Shown here one piece after another: positions 23,962 to 32,549 of a stretch of 50,469 nucleotides of DNA. Positions within the stretch are counted from its first letter, which is position 1. The number at the start of each line of letters is the position of its first letter. A program made the position numbers and the translations under genes. The notes beneath the pieces are model-generated. The model worked only from the letters and a program-made list of their open reading frames with translations. It was not told the origin of the DNA and made no database searches. Location: assembly GCA_023430465.1 (NCBI GenBank), contig JAEZAM010000021.1, positions 1 through 50,469 on the forward strand, in the 5' to 3' direction. This DNA is from Bacteroidota bacterium (GTDB lineage: Bacteria > Bacteroidota > Bacteroidia > Chitinophagales > Chitinophagaceae).

Positions 23962-24124
23962 GAAGTGCGGAGTGCGGAGTGCGGAGTGGTGGAGTGCGGA
24001 GTGCGGAGTGTGGAGTGCGGAGTAATAAAAGCAATCTATAGCCCGTATCCTACCTACGCTTCGCTCCGGCAGGCAGGCCCGTAGCTCGTATCCCTCCACA
24101 CTCCGCACTCCACACTCCGCACTT
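23962..24124. repeat. AGTGCGG heptamer arrays forming a large inverted repeat
   Basis: Left arm 23962-24023 consists of about eight copies of the heptamer AGTGCGG with variants such as AGTGTGG. The right arm, 24096-24124, is the reverse complement. A 23-bp segment at 24001-24023 pairs perfectly with 24100-24122, leaving a 76-nt loop. The left arm begins with GAAGTGCGGAG, the same core as at 2078 and 49595. The loop holds the 29-bp element at 24055-24083. It sits between two convergent genes. Confidence 0.85.
24055..24083. repeat. 29-bp dispersed repeat, copy 1
   Basis: This element starts TACGCTTCGC and ends GGCAGGCAGGCCCGTA. It matches 25477-25505 at 27 of 29 positions. Its ends, TACG and CGTA, are inverted. 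Confidence 0.8.
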
Positions 24125-24130
24125 TCTTTA

Positions 24131-24850
24131 CTAAGCCGCATGCTGCGTAAGCAGCTTTACCAGGCAACGCTTCGCCACGGGCAGTAAAGTTTCTTCCACA
24201 GGGAAACTCATACCGGTTTCAATGGCATATACTGCAGGATGTGGAAGATCAACATGTGCTTTTATCAAATCTGACTTCATGTGTTCATAAGTGGTTACCA
24301 GGCTGCGTCTTCGGTCGTCGATGTGCTGTGTGCGCATTCCCCGGTATTTTTCATCGTGTTTTTCGAAAATGGATAGCCGGTACGAATACACTTTCGTCAT
24401 TTTTGAGTTTCCATTTGTCAGAAAAAAATAGCCTTCCTTATGATCCAGTGGCATGATGCCTACAGGGTTTATATTTATCTTTTCCTCTACAAACTCATAA
24501 ATACCCGCACCCGTCTGCAAAGTAGTCTTTATCGTATCCGCTGAATAGTTGATGATATCCTCCAGTTCCTGCATCAGCTCGCTGTCCTCTATCATCTGTT
24601 CATACAGCAACTGGAGTTTCTCCATTTGTATACCGGTCAATTTTTTTGGAAAATGCTCCTGGAGGAATTTCTTGTTGGTGCGGAATGCAACGATGTTATT
24701 GTAGTGGAAAACAACATCTGCCAACTGCGGGTAGAGTTTGTTTTCGTTGAAGTACTTATTTACTTGTTGGAGGTACGCCAGCAGCGTATATTTTTTCAGT
24801 TCAAAATCAATGTAGCCTTCGGCAAACCAGGTTTCGGATAATTGCTTCAT
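24131..24850 (-). CDS. Uncharacterised cytoplasmic protein
   Basis: This 239-residue protein (MKQLSETWFAEGYIDFELKK...) has no signal peptide or membrane segment. The N-terminal half looks helical and charged; the middle has GYFFLTNGNSKMTKVYSYRLS, suggesting strands. I do not recognise a family. It is transcribed alone, convergent with the S9 peptidase gene across the heptamer repeat and divergent from the histidine phosphatase gene with about 100 bp between starts. Normal codon use and a clean start support a real gene. Confidence 0.75.
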   Translation of the reverse strand: MKQLSETWFAEGYIDFELKKYTLLAYLQQVNKYFNENKLYPQLADVVFHYNNIVAFRTNKKFLQEHFPKKLTGIQMEKLQLLYEQMIEDSELMQELEDIINYSADTIKTTLQTGAGIYEFVEEKININPVGIMPLDHKEGYFFLTNGNSKMTKVYSYRLSIFEKHDEKYRGMRTQHIDDRRRSLVTTYEHMKSDLIKAHVDLPHPAVYAIETGMSFPVEETLLPVAKRCLVKLLTQHAA

Positions 24851-24953
24851 CTGTAATTCTTTTTATTCAAGGGTTCCTGTCGATTCCTAATTTACAAAAA
24901 AGTGATTGTTTTGGAAACAGATCAATTATTTTTAACAGAGTAAATTTTATTGT

Positions 24954-25454
24954 ATGAAGATCCTCGTTGCCTGCCTGGTTGTTATAACTTGTTCCTGCAC
25001 CCGGACAGTATATGTGGTCCGCCATGCCGAAAAAGCAAACTTGCCTGCCACTGCCGACCGGATGATGGCCAGTGATCCGCCACTATCACCAGCGGGTGAG
25101 GAGAGAGCAGAAGCATTAAAACTATTGCTGGAAAAGAAGAATATTCGCGCCATCTACAGCACACCGTATAAGCGGACAGTGAACACGGTAACTCCGTTGG
25201 CCATTGCGTCCAATAGACCGGTGGTAAACTATTCACCCCGGCCTGACTCTACCAATGCATTGGTTGATCGGATAAAGAACACAGGTAAGGGGAATGTTGT
25301 CATTGCAGGACACTCCAATACAGTGGATGATATTGTGAACCGGCTGGCAGGTAAAGCAGTGGTGCCGGGTGATCTGCCGGACAGCGTCTACAATGCCCTG
25401 TTCATACTGAAAATCAAAGGTAACAAGGTGCGGTATTCACGAAAGACTTATTGA
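24954..25454 (+). CDS. Histidine-phosphatase family lipoprotein
   Basis: The 166-residue protein has the phosphoglycerate-mutase/SixA fold motif VVRHAEKA (R23, catalytic H24), IYSTPYKRTVNT, and the second histidine in IAGHSNTVDD. The N-terminus, MKILVACLVVITCSC, looks like a lipoprotein signal with Cys 13 or 15 as anchor. It would be an envelope phosphatase of unknown substrate. It has no operon partner. Confidence 0.87.
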   Translation: MKILVACLVVITCSCTRTVYVVRHAEKANLPATADRMMASDPPLSPAGEERAEALKLLLEKKNIRAIYSTPYKRTVNTVTPLAIASNRPVVNYSPRPDSTNALVDRIKNTGKGNVVIAGHSNTVDDIVNRLAGKAVVPGDLPDSVYNALFILKIKGNKVRYSRKTY

Positions 25455-25476
25455 CCTCAACACTCAACGCCGTGTC

Positions 25477-25505
25477 TACGCTTCGCGCTGGCAGGCAGGC
25501 CCGTA
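25477..25505. repeat. 29-bp dispersed repeat, copy 2
   Basis: It differs from 24055-24083 at two of 29 positions and lies between the convergent histidine phosphatase and DUF2490 genes. Confidence 0.8.
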
Positions 25506-25516
25506 CTTGCTTGCGG

Positions 25517-26227
25517 TCAATCGATATTCCCTGGAATACGTTCGGAAGGATCCTTATCGGCATCGATCTCCAGCATCAGCGTTAACTGGAAGAAATGTTT
25601 CCCCGCACCTTGATTGTTACGATAATCATACTGGTAAACGTAACCCGGCTGGAGCGAAACGTGTTTGGAAAACTGGTAGCCAAACCCCGAGAAGAAGCGA
25701 TTGCGTTCAAAGTAGGGTGCTTTATTTGTCAGGAAGAGTTCGTTGAAAGCAGAAATGTAAAACGACTTTGGCTCTATCTTACTGCCGTTGAGTGGAACGG
25801 CCGCCATTAACCGGTAGCGGAACCTGTTGCGATAGCCTGTTTTGAACCATCTTTGTTCTACCCGGTACCGGTGTTCGAATTTCACCCGCTCCAGGTAGTT
25901 GTTCATCGTCAACTGCTGCCAGAGCCGCCATTCATTGGCCGTGACCGGTTTGGTAAAACTACCGCCGTCTGTATATGTGATGTAGCGGCCGGTACCGACA
26001 AGCAGAGAGAAATTTTTATTGAAACTATACGTCACCCCTCCCTTCACCTCGTAATAGAAATGGTTATCGTAAAACGACTGGGAACGGAGCTGTAATTCGG
26101 TCATTGCGCTCCATTTTGGACCAATGATAAGCTTCGTATTGATCACATTCCACGATCCAAAATCGTCTTTCTGTGCATATGCCCCGGTTATGCTCAACAG
26201 TAGAGCTGCAACGATTGATAGCTTCAT
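25517..26227 (-). CDS. DUF2490 outer-membrane protein
   Basis: The 236-residue protein has a signal peptide (MKLSIVAALLLSITGAYA, then Gln) and alternating strands with the order seen in DUF2490: SWNVINTKLIIGPKWS, LRSQSFYDN, LERVKFEHRYRVEQRW, RFRYRLMAAVPL, ISAFNELFL, YVYQYDYR. It is probably a small outer-membrane barrel of unknown role. ATG at 26227 is chosen because the signal peptide starts there; an in-frame ATG at 26287 would add 20 residues overlapping the E2 gene. It lies 28 bp downstream of the E2 gene and is probably co-transcribed. Confidence 0.88.
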   Translation of the reverse strand: MKLSIVAALLLSITGAYAQKDDFGSWNVINTKLIIGPKWSAMTELQLRSQSFYDNHFYYEVKGGVTYSFNKNFSLLVGTGRYITYTDGGSFTKPVTANEWRLWQQLTMNNYLERVKFEHRYRVEQRWFKTGYRNRFRYRLMAAVPLNGSKIEPKSFYISAFNELFLTNKAPYFERNRFFSGFGYQFSKHVSLQPGYVYQYDYRNNQGAGKHFFQLTLMLEIDADKDPSERIPGNID

Positions 26228-26255
26228 AAATACGGGATGATTGGCCGTTTGCCGG

Positions 26256-27620
26256 TTACACTTCGCGATCGCTGTTAAATGATTCAAGTTCTTTGGCTAC
26301 TGCACTGAGGAAGGTTGCACCGAGGCTGCCATCAACGATCCGGTGATCGTAACTCATGGACAGGTACATCATGTGCCGGATAGCAATGCTGTCGCCATGC
26401 GGAGTTTCGATGACCACTGGTCGTTTCTTGATAGCACCAACGGCTAGTATCGCTACCTGTGGCTGGTTGATGATCGGCGTGCCCATCAGGCTGCCAAATG
26501 TGCCGACGTTGGTAAAGGTAAAGGTGCCGCCCTGTGTATCATCCGCTTTGAGCTTGCCGTTTCGCGCGCTGTCCGCCAGTCCATTGACCTGTTTGCTTAA
26601 ACCAACCAGGTTCAACTGATCGGCATTTTTGATAACAGGAACGATGAGATTACCGCTCGGCAAAGCGGTGGCCATGCCGATATTGATATCTTTTTTTACT
26701 ATTATCCGGTCGCCGTCAATCGAGCTGTTGATCAGTGGGAATTTTTTGATGCATTTGACGATCGCTTCCACAAACAGCGGGGTGAAGGTGATCTTTGTAC
26801 CTTCTCTTTTCTCAAATTCCTTTTTCACGCGATCCCGCCACATAACCAGGTTTGTAACGTCAGCTTCGGTAAAGCTGGTTACGTGGGGGCTGGTATGTTT
26901 ACTCCGCACCATGTGATCAGCGATCAGCTTCCGCATACGGTCCATCTCGATGATCTCGACATTGTTGCCATAGCTGGCAGCAGGCCGTGACACTTCCAGG
27001 TTGTTCTGCTGCGGCTGGCCATTGGCGGATGGCTGGGTTTGCTGGGCTGGCGTCTGCGGTGCAGTTGCCGGCATTTTCCACTGATCGTTTGCCTTGCCCT
27101 GTTTCCGATTGCTGACGTATTGGAGGATGTCCTTTTTCGTTACCCTGCCATCATTACCTGTACCCGCGATGGTTTCAAGTTCAGACAACGCGATTCCTTC
27201 GCTGGCAGCAATATTGAGCACAAGGGGGGAGTAGAATTTATTTCCGGATCCGCCTGGAGTTGGTGATACGGTAACTGCTTCTTGCATAACATCAGAAGTA
27301 ATCGGCTCCATCACACCCGTGGTAGCTGCAACTGGTTCTGGTGCTGGTGAAGGATTCGGTGTGGCGACGGCTTCTCCCTGCCCCGTAGCAATACGGGCTA
27401 TCACCGTACCGATTGGCACCACGTCATTCACGTTGAAAAGAATTTCCGAGATAGTACCCTGTGCTGTGCTTGGTACCTCGCTGTCCACTTTGTCCGTCGC
27501 GATTTCAAGAATCGTCTCATCCATTTGTACGGAATCTCCGGGTTGCTTGTGCCATTTGAGGATGGTCGCTTCCATTATACTTTCACCCAGTTTGGGCATT
27601 ACCAGATCAACCGTAGCCAT
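26256..27620 (-). CDS. 2-oxo acid dehydrogenase E2 (lipoyl acyltransferase)
   Basis: The 454-residue protein has one N-terminal lipoyl domain (about 1-80, lipoylated K44 in ATDKVDSEVP), a Pro/Ala-rich linker, a peripheral-subunit-binding domain (about 135-170; FYSPLVLNIAASEGI, GTGNDGRVTKKDIL), a second linker, and the catalytic domain (about 225-454) with H426 and D430 in SYDHRIVDGSLG. It is the core acyltransferase of a pyruvate, 2-oxoglutarate or branched-chain complex; DKVDSEVP leans to the branched-chain or mixed type, but no E1 or E3 gene is nearby. The start at 27620 removes 22 non-lipoyl residues. A -7 element lies upstream at 27714-27721. Confidence 0.93.
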   Translation of the reverse strand: MATVDLVMPKLGESIMEATILKWHKQPGDSVQMDETILEIATDKVDSEVPSTAQGTISEILFNVNDVVPIGTVIARIATGQGEAVATPNPSPAPEPVAATTGVMEPITSDVMQEAVTVSPTPGGSGNKFYSPLVLNIAASEGIALSELETIAGTGNDGRVTKKDILQYVSNRKQGKANDQWKMPATAPQTPAQQTQPSANGQPQQNNLEVSRPAASYGNNVEIIEMDRMRKLIADHMVRSKHTSPHVTSFTEADVTNLVMWRDRVKKEFEKREGTKITFTPLFVEAIVKCIKKFPLINSSIDGDRIIVKKDINIGMATALPSGNLIVPVIKNADQLNLVGLSKQVNGLADSARNGKLKADDTQGGTFTFTNVGTFGSLMGTPIINQPQVAILAVGAIKKRPVVIETPHGDSIAIRHMMYLSMSYDHRIVDGSLGATFLSAVAKELESFNSDREV

Positions 27621-27713
27621 AGATTTTTTTTTAAGTTTTACGGGTCTTCCCCGATACCAGTCAACGCTCCTGCGATGCCCGGGCACCTGATTTTACAGAG
27701 CGCCAAAGGTAAT

Positions 27714-27721
27714 GATTTGAT
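27714..27721 (-). promoter_or_regulatory. -7 promoter element for the E2 gene
   Basis: On the minus strand it reads TACCTTTG, a full match to TAnnTTTG, inside the 114-bp gap between cinA and the E2 gene. It predicts a leader of about 90 nt. Confidence 0.45.
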
Positions 27722-27734
27722 AAGAATAAGACGA

Positions 27735-28997
27735 TCAACTGTTAGTCAAAATGAATTTCCTCAACAGATTCATCGCGTTCATGGCCGTTACGGAAATATT
27801 CCTCATACGGTCCAGCCGCAGATTTATTTGCAATACCTCGGTCTTCTCCTTATTTCCGACTCCTATCCATACCAGGCCAACCGGTTTGGTGGCCGTGCCG
27901 CCACCGGGTCCCATAATGCCCGAAGTGACAACCACGTAATCCGTTTGCAGTTGCTCCAGCGCACCGGTTACCATGGCCCTGACTGTTTCCTCACTCACAG
28001 CACCGTTGACTTCGAGTATACCCGGTGATACACCGAGCAGATTTTGTTTTACCTCGTTCGCGTAGCTGACGATGCTTCCTTTGAAATAGGCGGAAGAGCC
28101 GGGGATGGAGGTAATGAGATGTGCCATGTATCCGCCGGTACAGCTCTCAGCAGTTCCCATTGTCTTTCCTTTACCCTGTAACAATTTGCCTAAAACAATT
28201 TCCATACCCTCATCCTGGTCGGATACAAGTATGTCCTGCACCTGTCCTAATAAATTACTGAAGGCATCATCGATCTCCTTTGTCAGGAAGTCCTTGTCCG
28301 TACCCTTTGAGGTGAGTCTTAGTTTGACCATGCCATAATTGGGCAGGTAGGCCAGGCTGATATGTGCAGGGAGGTTTGCTTCAAAATCCCTGATGCGTTC
28401 TGCTACCATCGATTCGCCCATCCCTGCCGTAAATGCCGTCCGATGGAGCACCACGGGCAGTTCACCGAGCTGCAACAATCGCGGGATCACCTGGTCATTC
28501 ATGAGACCCTTCATTTCATGCGGTACGCCGGGTAATGATATGAAAATTGCATCCGGGGTATCGAACCACATTCCGGGTGCGGAGCCCCGCGCGTTGTGCA
28601 ACACTTTACATACATCCGGAACTTCGGCCTGTCGCAGGTTGCGTTCCAGTATCGGCCCGGGCCGCCGGTATACTTTCTCGAAGAGATATTTTACATGTGC
28701 CAGCACATTTTCATCAACGATCATGCGGCCCTGGAAATAATTACAAAGCAGCGGCTTTGTAATATCGTCGGCGGTAGGACCAAGCCCGCCCGTGATGATA
28801 ACCAGTTTTGAATATTTGCGTTCCTGGTCAAGCGCCGCCCATATATCATCATACGCGTCGCCTACGGCCACGCGGCGGCGTACCCAGATACCGATCTTAT
28901 TCAGCTCCTGGGCAATGAACGCACTGTTGGTATCGATGGTCTGGCCGATCAGCAGCTCATCACCTATAGTTATGATTGACGCATCAAATGTTGCCAC
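27735..28997 (-). CDS. cinA: CinA: competence/damage-inducible protein, nicotinamide-nucleotide amidase
   Basis: The 420-residue protein has an N-terminal molybdopterin-binding-like domain (about 1-170; SIITIGDELLIGQTIDTNSAFIAQELN, ITGGLGPTADDITK) and a C-terminal CinA amidase domain (about 255-415; GTAESCTGGYMAHLITSIPGSS, GAVSEETVRAMV, TSGIMGPGGGTATKPVG). Known homologues hydrolyse NMN to nicotinate mononucleotide and may act on ADP-ribose, recycling pyridine nucleotides. The start is GTG at 28995-28997; no in-frame ATG lies between it and upstream sequence. It diverges from the carboxypeptidase gene. Confidence 0.95.
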   Translation of the reverse strand: MATFDASIITIGDELLIGQTIDTNSAFIAQELNKIGIWVRRRVAVGDAYDDIWAALDQERKYSKLVIITGGLGPTADDITKPLLCNYFQGRMIVDENVLAHVKYLFEKVYRRPGPILERNLRQAEVPDVCKVLHNARGSAPGMWFDTPDAIFISLPGVPHEMKGLMNDQVIPRLLQLGELPVVLHRTAFTAGMGESMVAERIRDFEANLPAHISLAYLPNYGMVKLRLTSKGTDKDFLTKEIDDAFSNLLGQVQDILVSDQDEGMEIVLGKLLQGKGKTMGTAESCTGGYMAHLITSIPGSSAYFKGSIVSYANEVKQNLLGVSPGILEVNGAVSEETVRAMVTGALEQLQTDYVVVTSGIMGPGGGTATKPVGLVWIGVGNKEKTEVLQINLRLDRMRNISVTAMNAMNLLRKFILTNS

Positions 28998-29100
28998 GCT
29001 GTAGTTTTAATTCAAATATCCGATGGAAATTTTACAATTATTTGGATTGCCGGTTGCCTCGGGTTTTGTATCATCGCGGTTCATCTATAAAAAATCGCTG

Positions 29101-30471
29101 ATGACCAGGTCTGTTTATTGTTTATGTCTGTTGTTCTCCTGCTTTACCTGTTTCAGCCAGGATATAACCGGGCGACTGGAAACTGCTCTGAAGGCATTTG
29201 AAAATGATCCGCAGCTCAGTACCGCCCTCGTTTCTCTGTATGTGGTGGATGGCAAGAGCGGCAAAGTCATATTGGACAGGAACAGCCGGACAGGGCTGGC
29301 ACCCGCGTCTACACAAAAGATCATTACATCGATTTCTGCCTATGAATTACTCGGCGCGGACTTTGTGTACAGTACAAGGTTTGTCCATGAAAAAACAGGA
29401 GGTCGGGATGTCATCAGGGTCTATCCTTCCGGCGATCCGACATTCGGAAGCCCGCGTTATACGGCTACTAAGCCAGCCCTCATTGCCGCGCAATTGAAGA
29501 ACAAGATGAGGGAGGCAGGCATCATTCGGCCCCAATTTTTACTGGCTGACAGTTTATTTGAAACACAGCGCATCCCCGATGGATGGATATGGCAAGACGT
29601 GGGCAATTATTACGGAGCGGGAGCCGGGGCATTCAACTGGAAAGAGAACCAGGCAGACCTTCTGCTTCAATCCGGTGAAAAGCCAGGTGATCCGGTTACT
29701 GTAAAAAATTATGCAGCGCTGTTTCCCGGTGTATCAGCATCTTCACTGGTGAATGAATTAAGGACCGCCGCAAAAGGCACGGGGGATAATGCATACTATT
29801 ATTTTGGCCATGGAAACAGGCCAGGCAGCCAGGCCTTTCTCAAGGGCACCATTCCTGCGGGCGAGAAAAATTTCAGCATTTCCATTGCACTCGCGGATCC
29901 CTGGGCAGTGTTCCTGCAGGAACTGCAGGTTGAATCCGGATCCGGTGCAGATCCGGGTCGGATCAATCTCACGCAGGGAAAAGAATTGATGGTGCAGACA
30001 TCTCCTTCACTGGATTCGATCATTTACTGGTTCAATAAAAAAAGCATTAACCTTTATGGTGAAGCATTGATGAAGGCCATCGGAGCTAAAGAAGCCGGAG
30101 TTGGTGCAGCGGATAAAGGCATCGCGGTGTTGCAGGAATTCTGGGGTGATAAGGGTATCAGCAAGCATGAGCTGAATATGTATGACGGTTCTGGTCTTTC
30201 ACCACTCAACCGGATAACAACCCATGCACAGGTAACGATGCTGCAATTTGCAAAAACGCGGCCGTGGTTCGCCGCTTTTTATGATGCCCTGCCATTGTAT
30301 AACAACATGAAGTTGAAAAGTGGTACCATCAGTGATGTCAAAGGTTTCTGCGGCTATCATCGCGCTGCGGATGGATCGGAATATGTCATTTCATTTCTCG
30401 TAAACAACTATAACGGCCGTGCGTCAGAGCTGGTCAACAAAATGTACAAGGTGCTGAATGTGCTGAAATGA
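29101..30471 (+). CDS. dacB: D-alanyl-D-alanine carboxypeptidase/endopeptidase, PBP4 (S13) family
   Basis: The 456-residue protein has a signal peptide (MTRSVYCLCLLFSCFTCFS, then Gln) and the three penicillin-binding motifs: SxxK as S70-T-Q-K73 in PASTQKI, SxN as S315-I-N317 in KKSINLYGEAL, and K406-S-G408 in place of the usual KTG. DGSGLSPLNRIT is typical of S13 peptidases. It trims or cleaves peptidoglycan cross-links in the periplasm. The start at 29101 is preferred because the signal peptide begins there; an upstream ATG at 29023 adds 26 residues. Its stop abuts that of the convergent M50 protease gene. Confidence 0.92.
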   Translation: MTRSVYCLCLLFSCFTCFSQDITGRLETALKAFENDPQLSTALVSLYVVDGKSGKVILDRNSRTGLAPASTQKIITSISAYELLGADFVYSTRFVHEKTGGRDVIRVYPSGDPTFGSPRYTATKPALIAAQLKNKMREAGIIRPQFLLADSLFETQRIPDGWIWQDVGNYYGAGAGAFNWKENQADLLLQSGEKPGDPVTVKNYAALFPGVSASSLVNELRTAAKGTGDNAYYYFGHGNRPGSQAFLKGTIPAGEKNFSISIALADPWAVFLQELQVESGSGADPGRINLTQGKELMVQTSPSLDSIIYWFNKKSINLYGEALMKAIGAKEAGVGAADKGIAVLQEFWGDKGISKHELNMYDGSGLSPLNRITTHAQVTMLQFAKTRPWFAAFYDALPLYNNMKLKSGTISDVKGFCGYHRAADGSEYVISFLVNNYNGRASELVNKMYKVLNVLK

Positions 30472-31473
30472 TCACAAGCCGAAATACCGGAGGAAACCCA
30501 GGTCTGCATTGATCAGCCATGGCGACGCAATGCCGGCAGCCCAGACCACAAAGACCAGTAATTTACCGGCGATCGGGAGATCCTGCAGCAGGTGGCGGTG
30601 AAGGAGTGATTTGATCATCAACATGATTTTTTCTTCCTGCCGTGAATATTCATACGGTGGGCCTGGATCCGTGTCGCGAAAAGAGGCCTGTTCACTGATC
30701 AGTACGGCGCGGATCTTCCAGTATTCTTCGTCGGTCAGGTCTTCATAACTTTTGTCCATGTCCAGTCCTTCCTCGCCAATCTTCTTCTCGACTTTATTCA
30801 TCGAGTTATCTCCCCATAACCGAAACAACATCATCGCCGGGAAGATCAGCAAGATGTAGATGGGGCGCTCCGTTCCAAAAAGAGCAAACCATGTCAGGGC
30901 GGCGATGGATAACAGGACGAACGCTTTGCTCAGCCAACTGACTTCGTCGAGAAAAACCCGGTTCAGCAATTGTCCGCCATCAAGCGGGTATACCGGGAGC
31001 AGGTTGATGAGGTTCAGTAAAATGAACATCATCGAGATGGTATAGAGGGATACGCCCCAGAATTCGATGTAGGGATTCTGTTTGAAAACCAGGTAAAGGA
31101 CGGCGCCGAATATGATCCCGGGCATAGGTCCTGCCAGCAGGATGATGGCCGATTCCCGCTGTGATACTTCCCGCTTGCTGCCGGAGACGTATGCACCGAG
31201 GAGCGGGATGAAAAAAATGCCGAGATCTTTATACCCATAATATTTCATGGCCAGGAAATGCCCCATCTCATGAATGATGACAATGGCTGTAATTACCAGC
31301 AGCATGGTAAAGCTCTGAAACACGTAATAGCCGAGGAACAGGTACACGGCCAGGCTAGCCAGTGAGCGCATCCAGGAATTGGATACCGCGCCTTCCGTTT
31401 TTTCGTATTTGGGCGGATAGATAACCTGTGGTTCATCGGTTGCTGGATCAAAGGCGGCTTCGGAATGCTCCAT
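30472..31473 (-). CDS. M50-family site-2-type intramembrane metalloprotease
   Basis: The 333-residue protein has about six hydrophobic segments and the zinc site IIHEMGHFLAM (H68, E69, H72) plus the third-ligand motif NLLPVYPLDGGQLL (D164), as in site-2 proteases. There is no PDZ domain, unlike RseP. About 75 mainly polar residues (220-295) separate the core from the last membrane segments. It would cleave membrane-bound substrates, possibly anti-sigma factors; none is nearby. The thioesterase gene upstream on the same strand is 8 bp away, so they are likely co-transcribed. Confidence 0.9.
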   Translation of the reverse strand: MEHSEAAFDPATDEPQVIYPPKYEKTEGAVSNSWMRSLASLAVYLFLGYYVFQSFTMLLVITAIVIIHEMGHFLAMKYYGYKDLGIFFIPLLGAYVSGSKREVSQRESAIILLAGPMPGIIFGAVLYLVFKQNPYIEFWGVSLYTISMMFILLNLINLLPVYPLDGGQLLNRVFLDEVSWLSKAFVLLSIAALTWFALFGTERPIYILLIFPAMMLFRLWGDNSMNKVEKKIGEEGLDMDKSYEDLTDEEYWKIRAVLISEQASFRDTDPGPPYEYSRQEEKIMLMIKSLLHRHLLQDLPIAGKLLVFVVWAAGIASPWLINADLGFLRYFGL

Positions 31474-31481
31474 GGGCTAAT

Positions 31482-31892
31482 TTAATCAAAATGTACTTTA
31501 AGTTTTTCATGAAGCAGGGCGGGCATCGATGTTCTCCGCATCCCTTTTGCTTCCATGAAATACAGTATTACATAGCCAGTCGCAAGCAATTCTTCTTTTT
31601 CATTGTAGACTTCCTGCACAAATTCGATCTTATGGTTGACCGGCATTTCCCGGAGGATGACCTTGACGGTAAGCAGGTCATCATACAGCGCTGGCTTGAG
31701 GTAGCGGCACTGCACTTCTATAACGGGCATGATGACACCCATTTTTTCCATATCAGCGTAGGTAAACCCAAGCTCCCGGATAGATTCTGCCCTCGCCACT
31801 TCGAAGTACTGGAAAAAATTACCATGGTATACAACACCCATCTGGTCGGTTTCTGCATACCGGACCCGCAATTTTGTTTGTGATGAAAACAT
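31482..31892 (-). CDS. Acyl-CoA thioesterase, YbgC/FadM hot-dog fold
   Basis: The 136-residue protein has the 4HBT motif RYAETDQMGVVYHGNFFQYFEVAR with the catalytic Asp at residue 16, then IEVQCRYLKPALYDD. Such proteins hydrolyse short or medium acyl-CoA thioesters in the cytoplasm, and some associate with lipid metabolism at the envelope. It is followed closely by the M50 protease gene. A start downstream of the DoxX terminator suggests its own promoter in 31893-31912. Confidence 0.9.
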   Translation of the reverse strand: MFSSQTKLRVRYAETDQMGVVYHGNFFQYFEVARAESIRELGFTYADMEKMGVIMPVIEVQCRYLKPALYDDLLTVKVILREMPVNHKIEFVQEVYNEKEELLATGYVILYFMEAKGMRRTSMPALLHEKLKVHFD

Positions 31893-31912
31893 TGACTGGA
31901 ATAATGAACGGT

Positions 31913-31940
31913 AAAAAAAATGCCACTGTTGCCAGTGGCA
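31913..31940 (-). terminator. Terminator of the doxX-like gene
   Basis: TGCCACTG (31921-31928), loop TTGC, CAGTGGCA (31933-31940) is a perfect 8-bp stem. On the minus strand it is followed by eight U residues (A-run 31913-31920), just past the DoxX stop. Confidence 0.85.
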
Positions 31941-31954
31941 TCGGGTTAAAGTTT

Positions 31955-32362
31955 TTATCTGCCTATCATGCGATCCAGGCTGAATTTCCCGGGTCCCATG
32001 AACAACAGGGCGATGAAGCCCATCAGGTAGAGGGTGGCCATTTCTCCTTCACTAAAGAAAAGCCCTTTGTGCGCAATGAACACCGCAACGGACATAGCAA
32101 TGATCAGTGGGATGCAGGCGAGCCGGGTGAACAATCCAAGCACGATAAACACCGCGCAGAAGAATTCCGCAAAGATCACGAGTGCCATAGAGGTCGTGTT
32201 ACCTATATGGAAAGGATCCATGAATGTGGAAGACTTGGAAGCGAACGTGGTGAGTTTTGCATAGCCATGTGGGATCATAAGTCCTCCAAGCGCCAGCCGC
32301 AATACAAAGGCAGCGAAAGCAATACCGTTATCCGTGTAACGTATGCTGAATAGTCGTTTCAT
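31955..32362 (-). CDS. DoxX-family membrane protein
   Basis: The 135-residue protein has four hydrophobic segments and DoxX-family features: FVLRLALGGLMIPHGYAKL near the N-terminus and EFFCAVFIVLGLFTRLACIPLI in the second half, ending with a conserved FSLDRMI-type tail. DoxX proteins are small inner-membrane proteins linked to quinone or redox functions, without an agreed activity. It has its own terminator and is separate from the downstream thioesterase. Confidence 0.87.
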   Translation of the reverse strand: MKRLFSIRYTDNGIAFAAFVLRLALGGLMIPHGYAKLTTFASKSSTFMDPFHIGNTTSMALVIFAEFFCAVFIVLGLFTRLACIPLIIAMSVAVFIAHKGLFFSEGEMATLYLMGFIALLFMGPGKFSLDRMIGR

Positions 32363-32458
32363 TGGTGTGGTTTTGTTTTACAATGTTAAGAAAGAAAAGT
32401 GAATGCACTCAGGTAACATTTATAACAACAAATTGTTAAAGCGTTTCTAATAAATGAC

Positions 32459-32494
32459 TTATCCACAGGTGTTTGGAATGATGTTTGGCCAAAC
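32459..32494. promoter_or_regulatory. DnaA-box match and palindrome upstream of the TPR operon
   Basis: TTATCCACA at 32459-32467 is an exact match to the common DnaA-box consensus. A 12-bp perfect palindrome, GTTTGGCCAAAC at 32483-32494, follows, with GTTTGG repeated at 32471-32476. They lie 56-91 bp before the TPR gene start. A single 9-mer can occur by chance; the adjacent palindrome looks like an operator. Confidence 0.4.
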
Positions 32495-32549
32495 TTGAAA
32501 TAATTCGAATCTTCGCGCGTTATCGAACCACGGTTTAAAGGATCCTTTC

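Noticed and set aside
23962..24124. CRISPR array
   Set aside because: The units are contiguous heptamers without unique spacers and no cas genes are present.
32459..32467. Replication origin at a DnaA box
   Set aside because: Only one exact box, no AT-rich unwinding region cluster, and no dnaA or other origin-linked genes.
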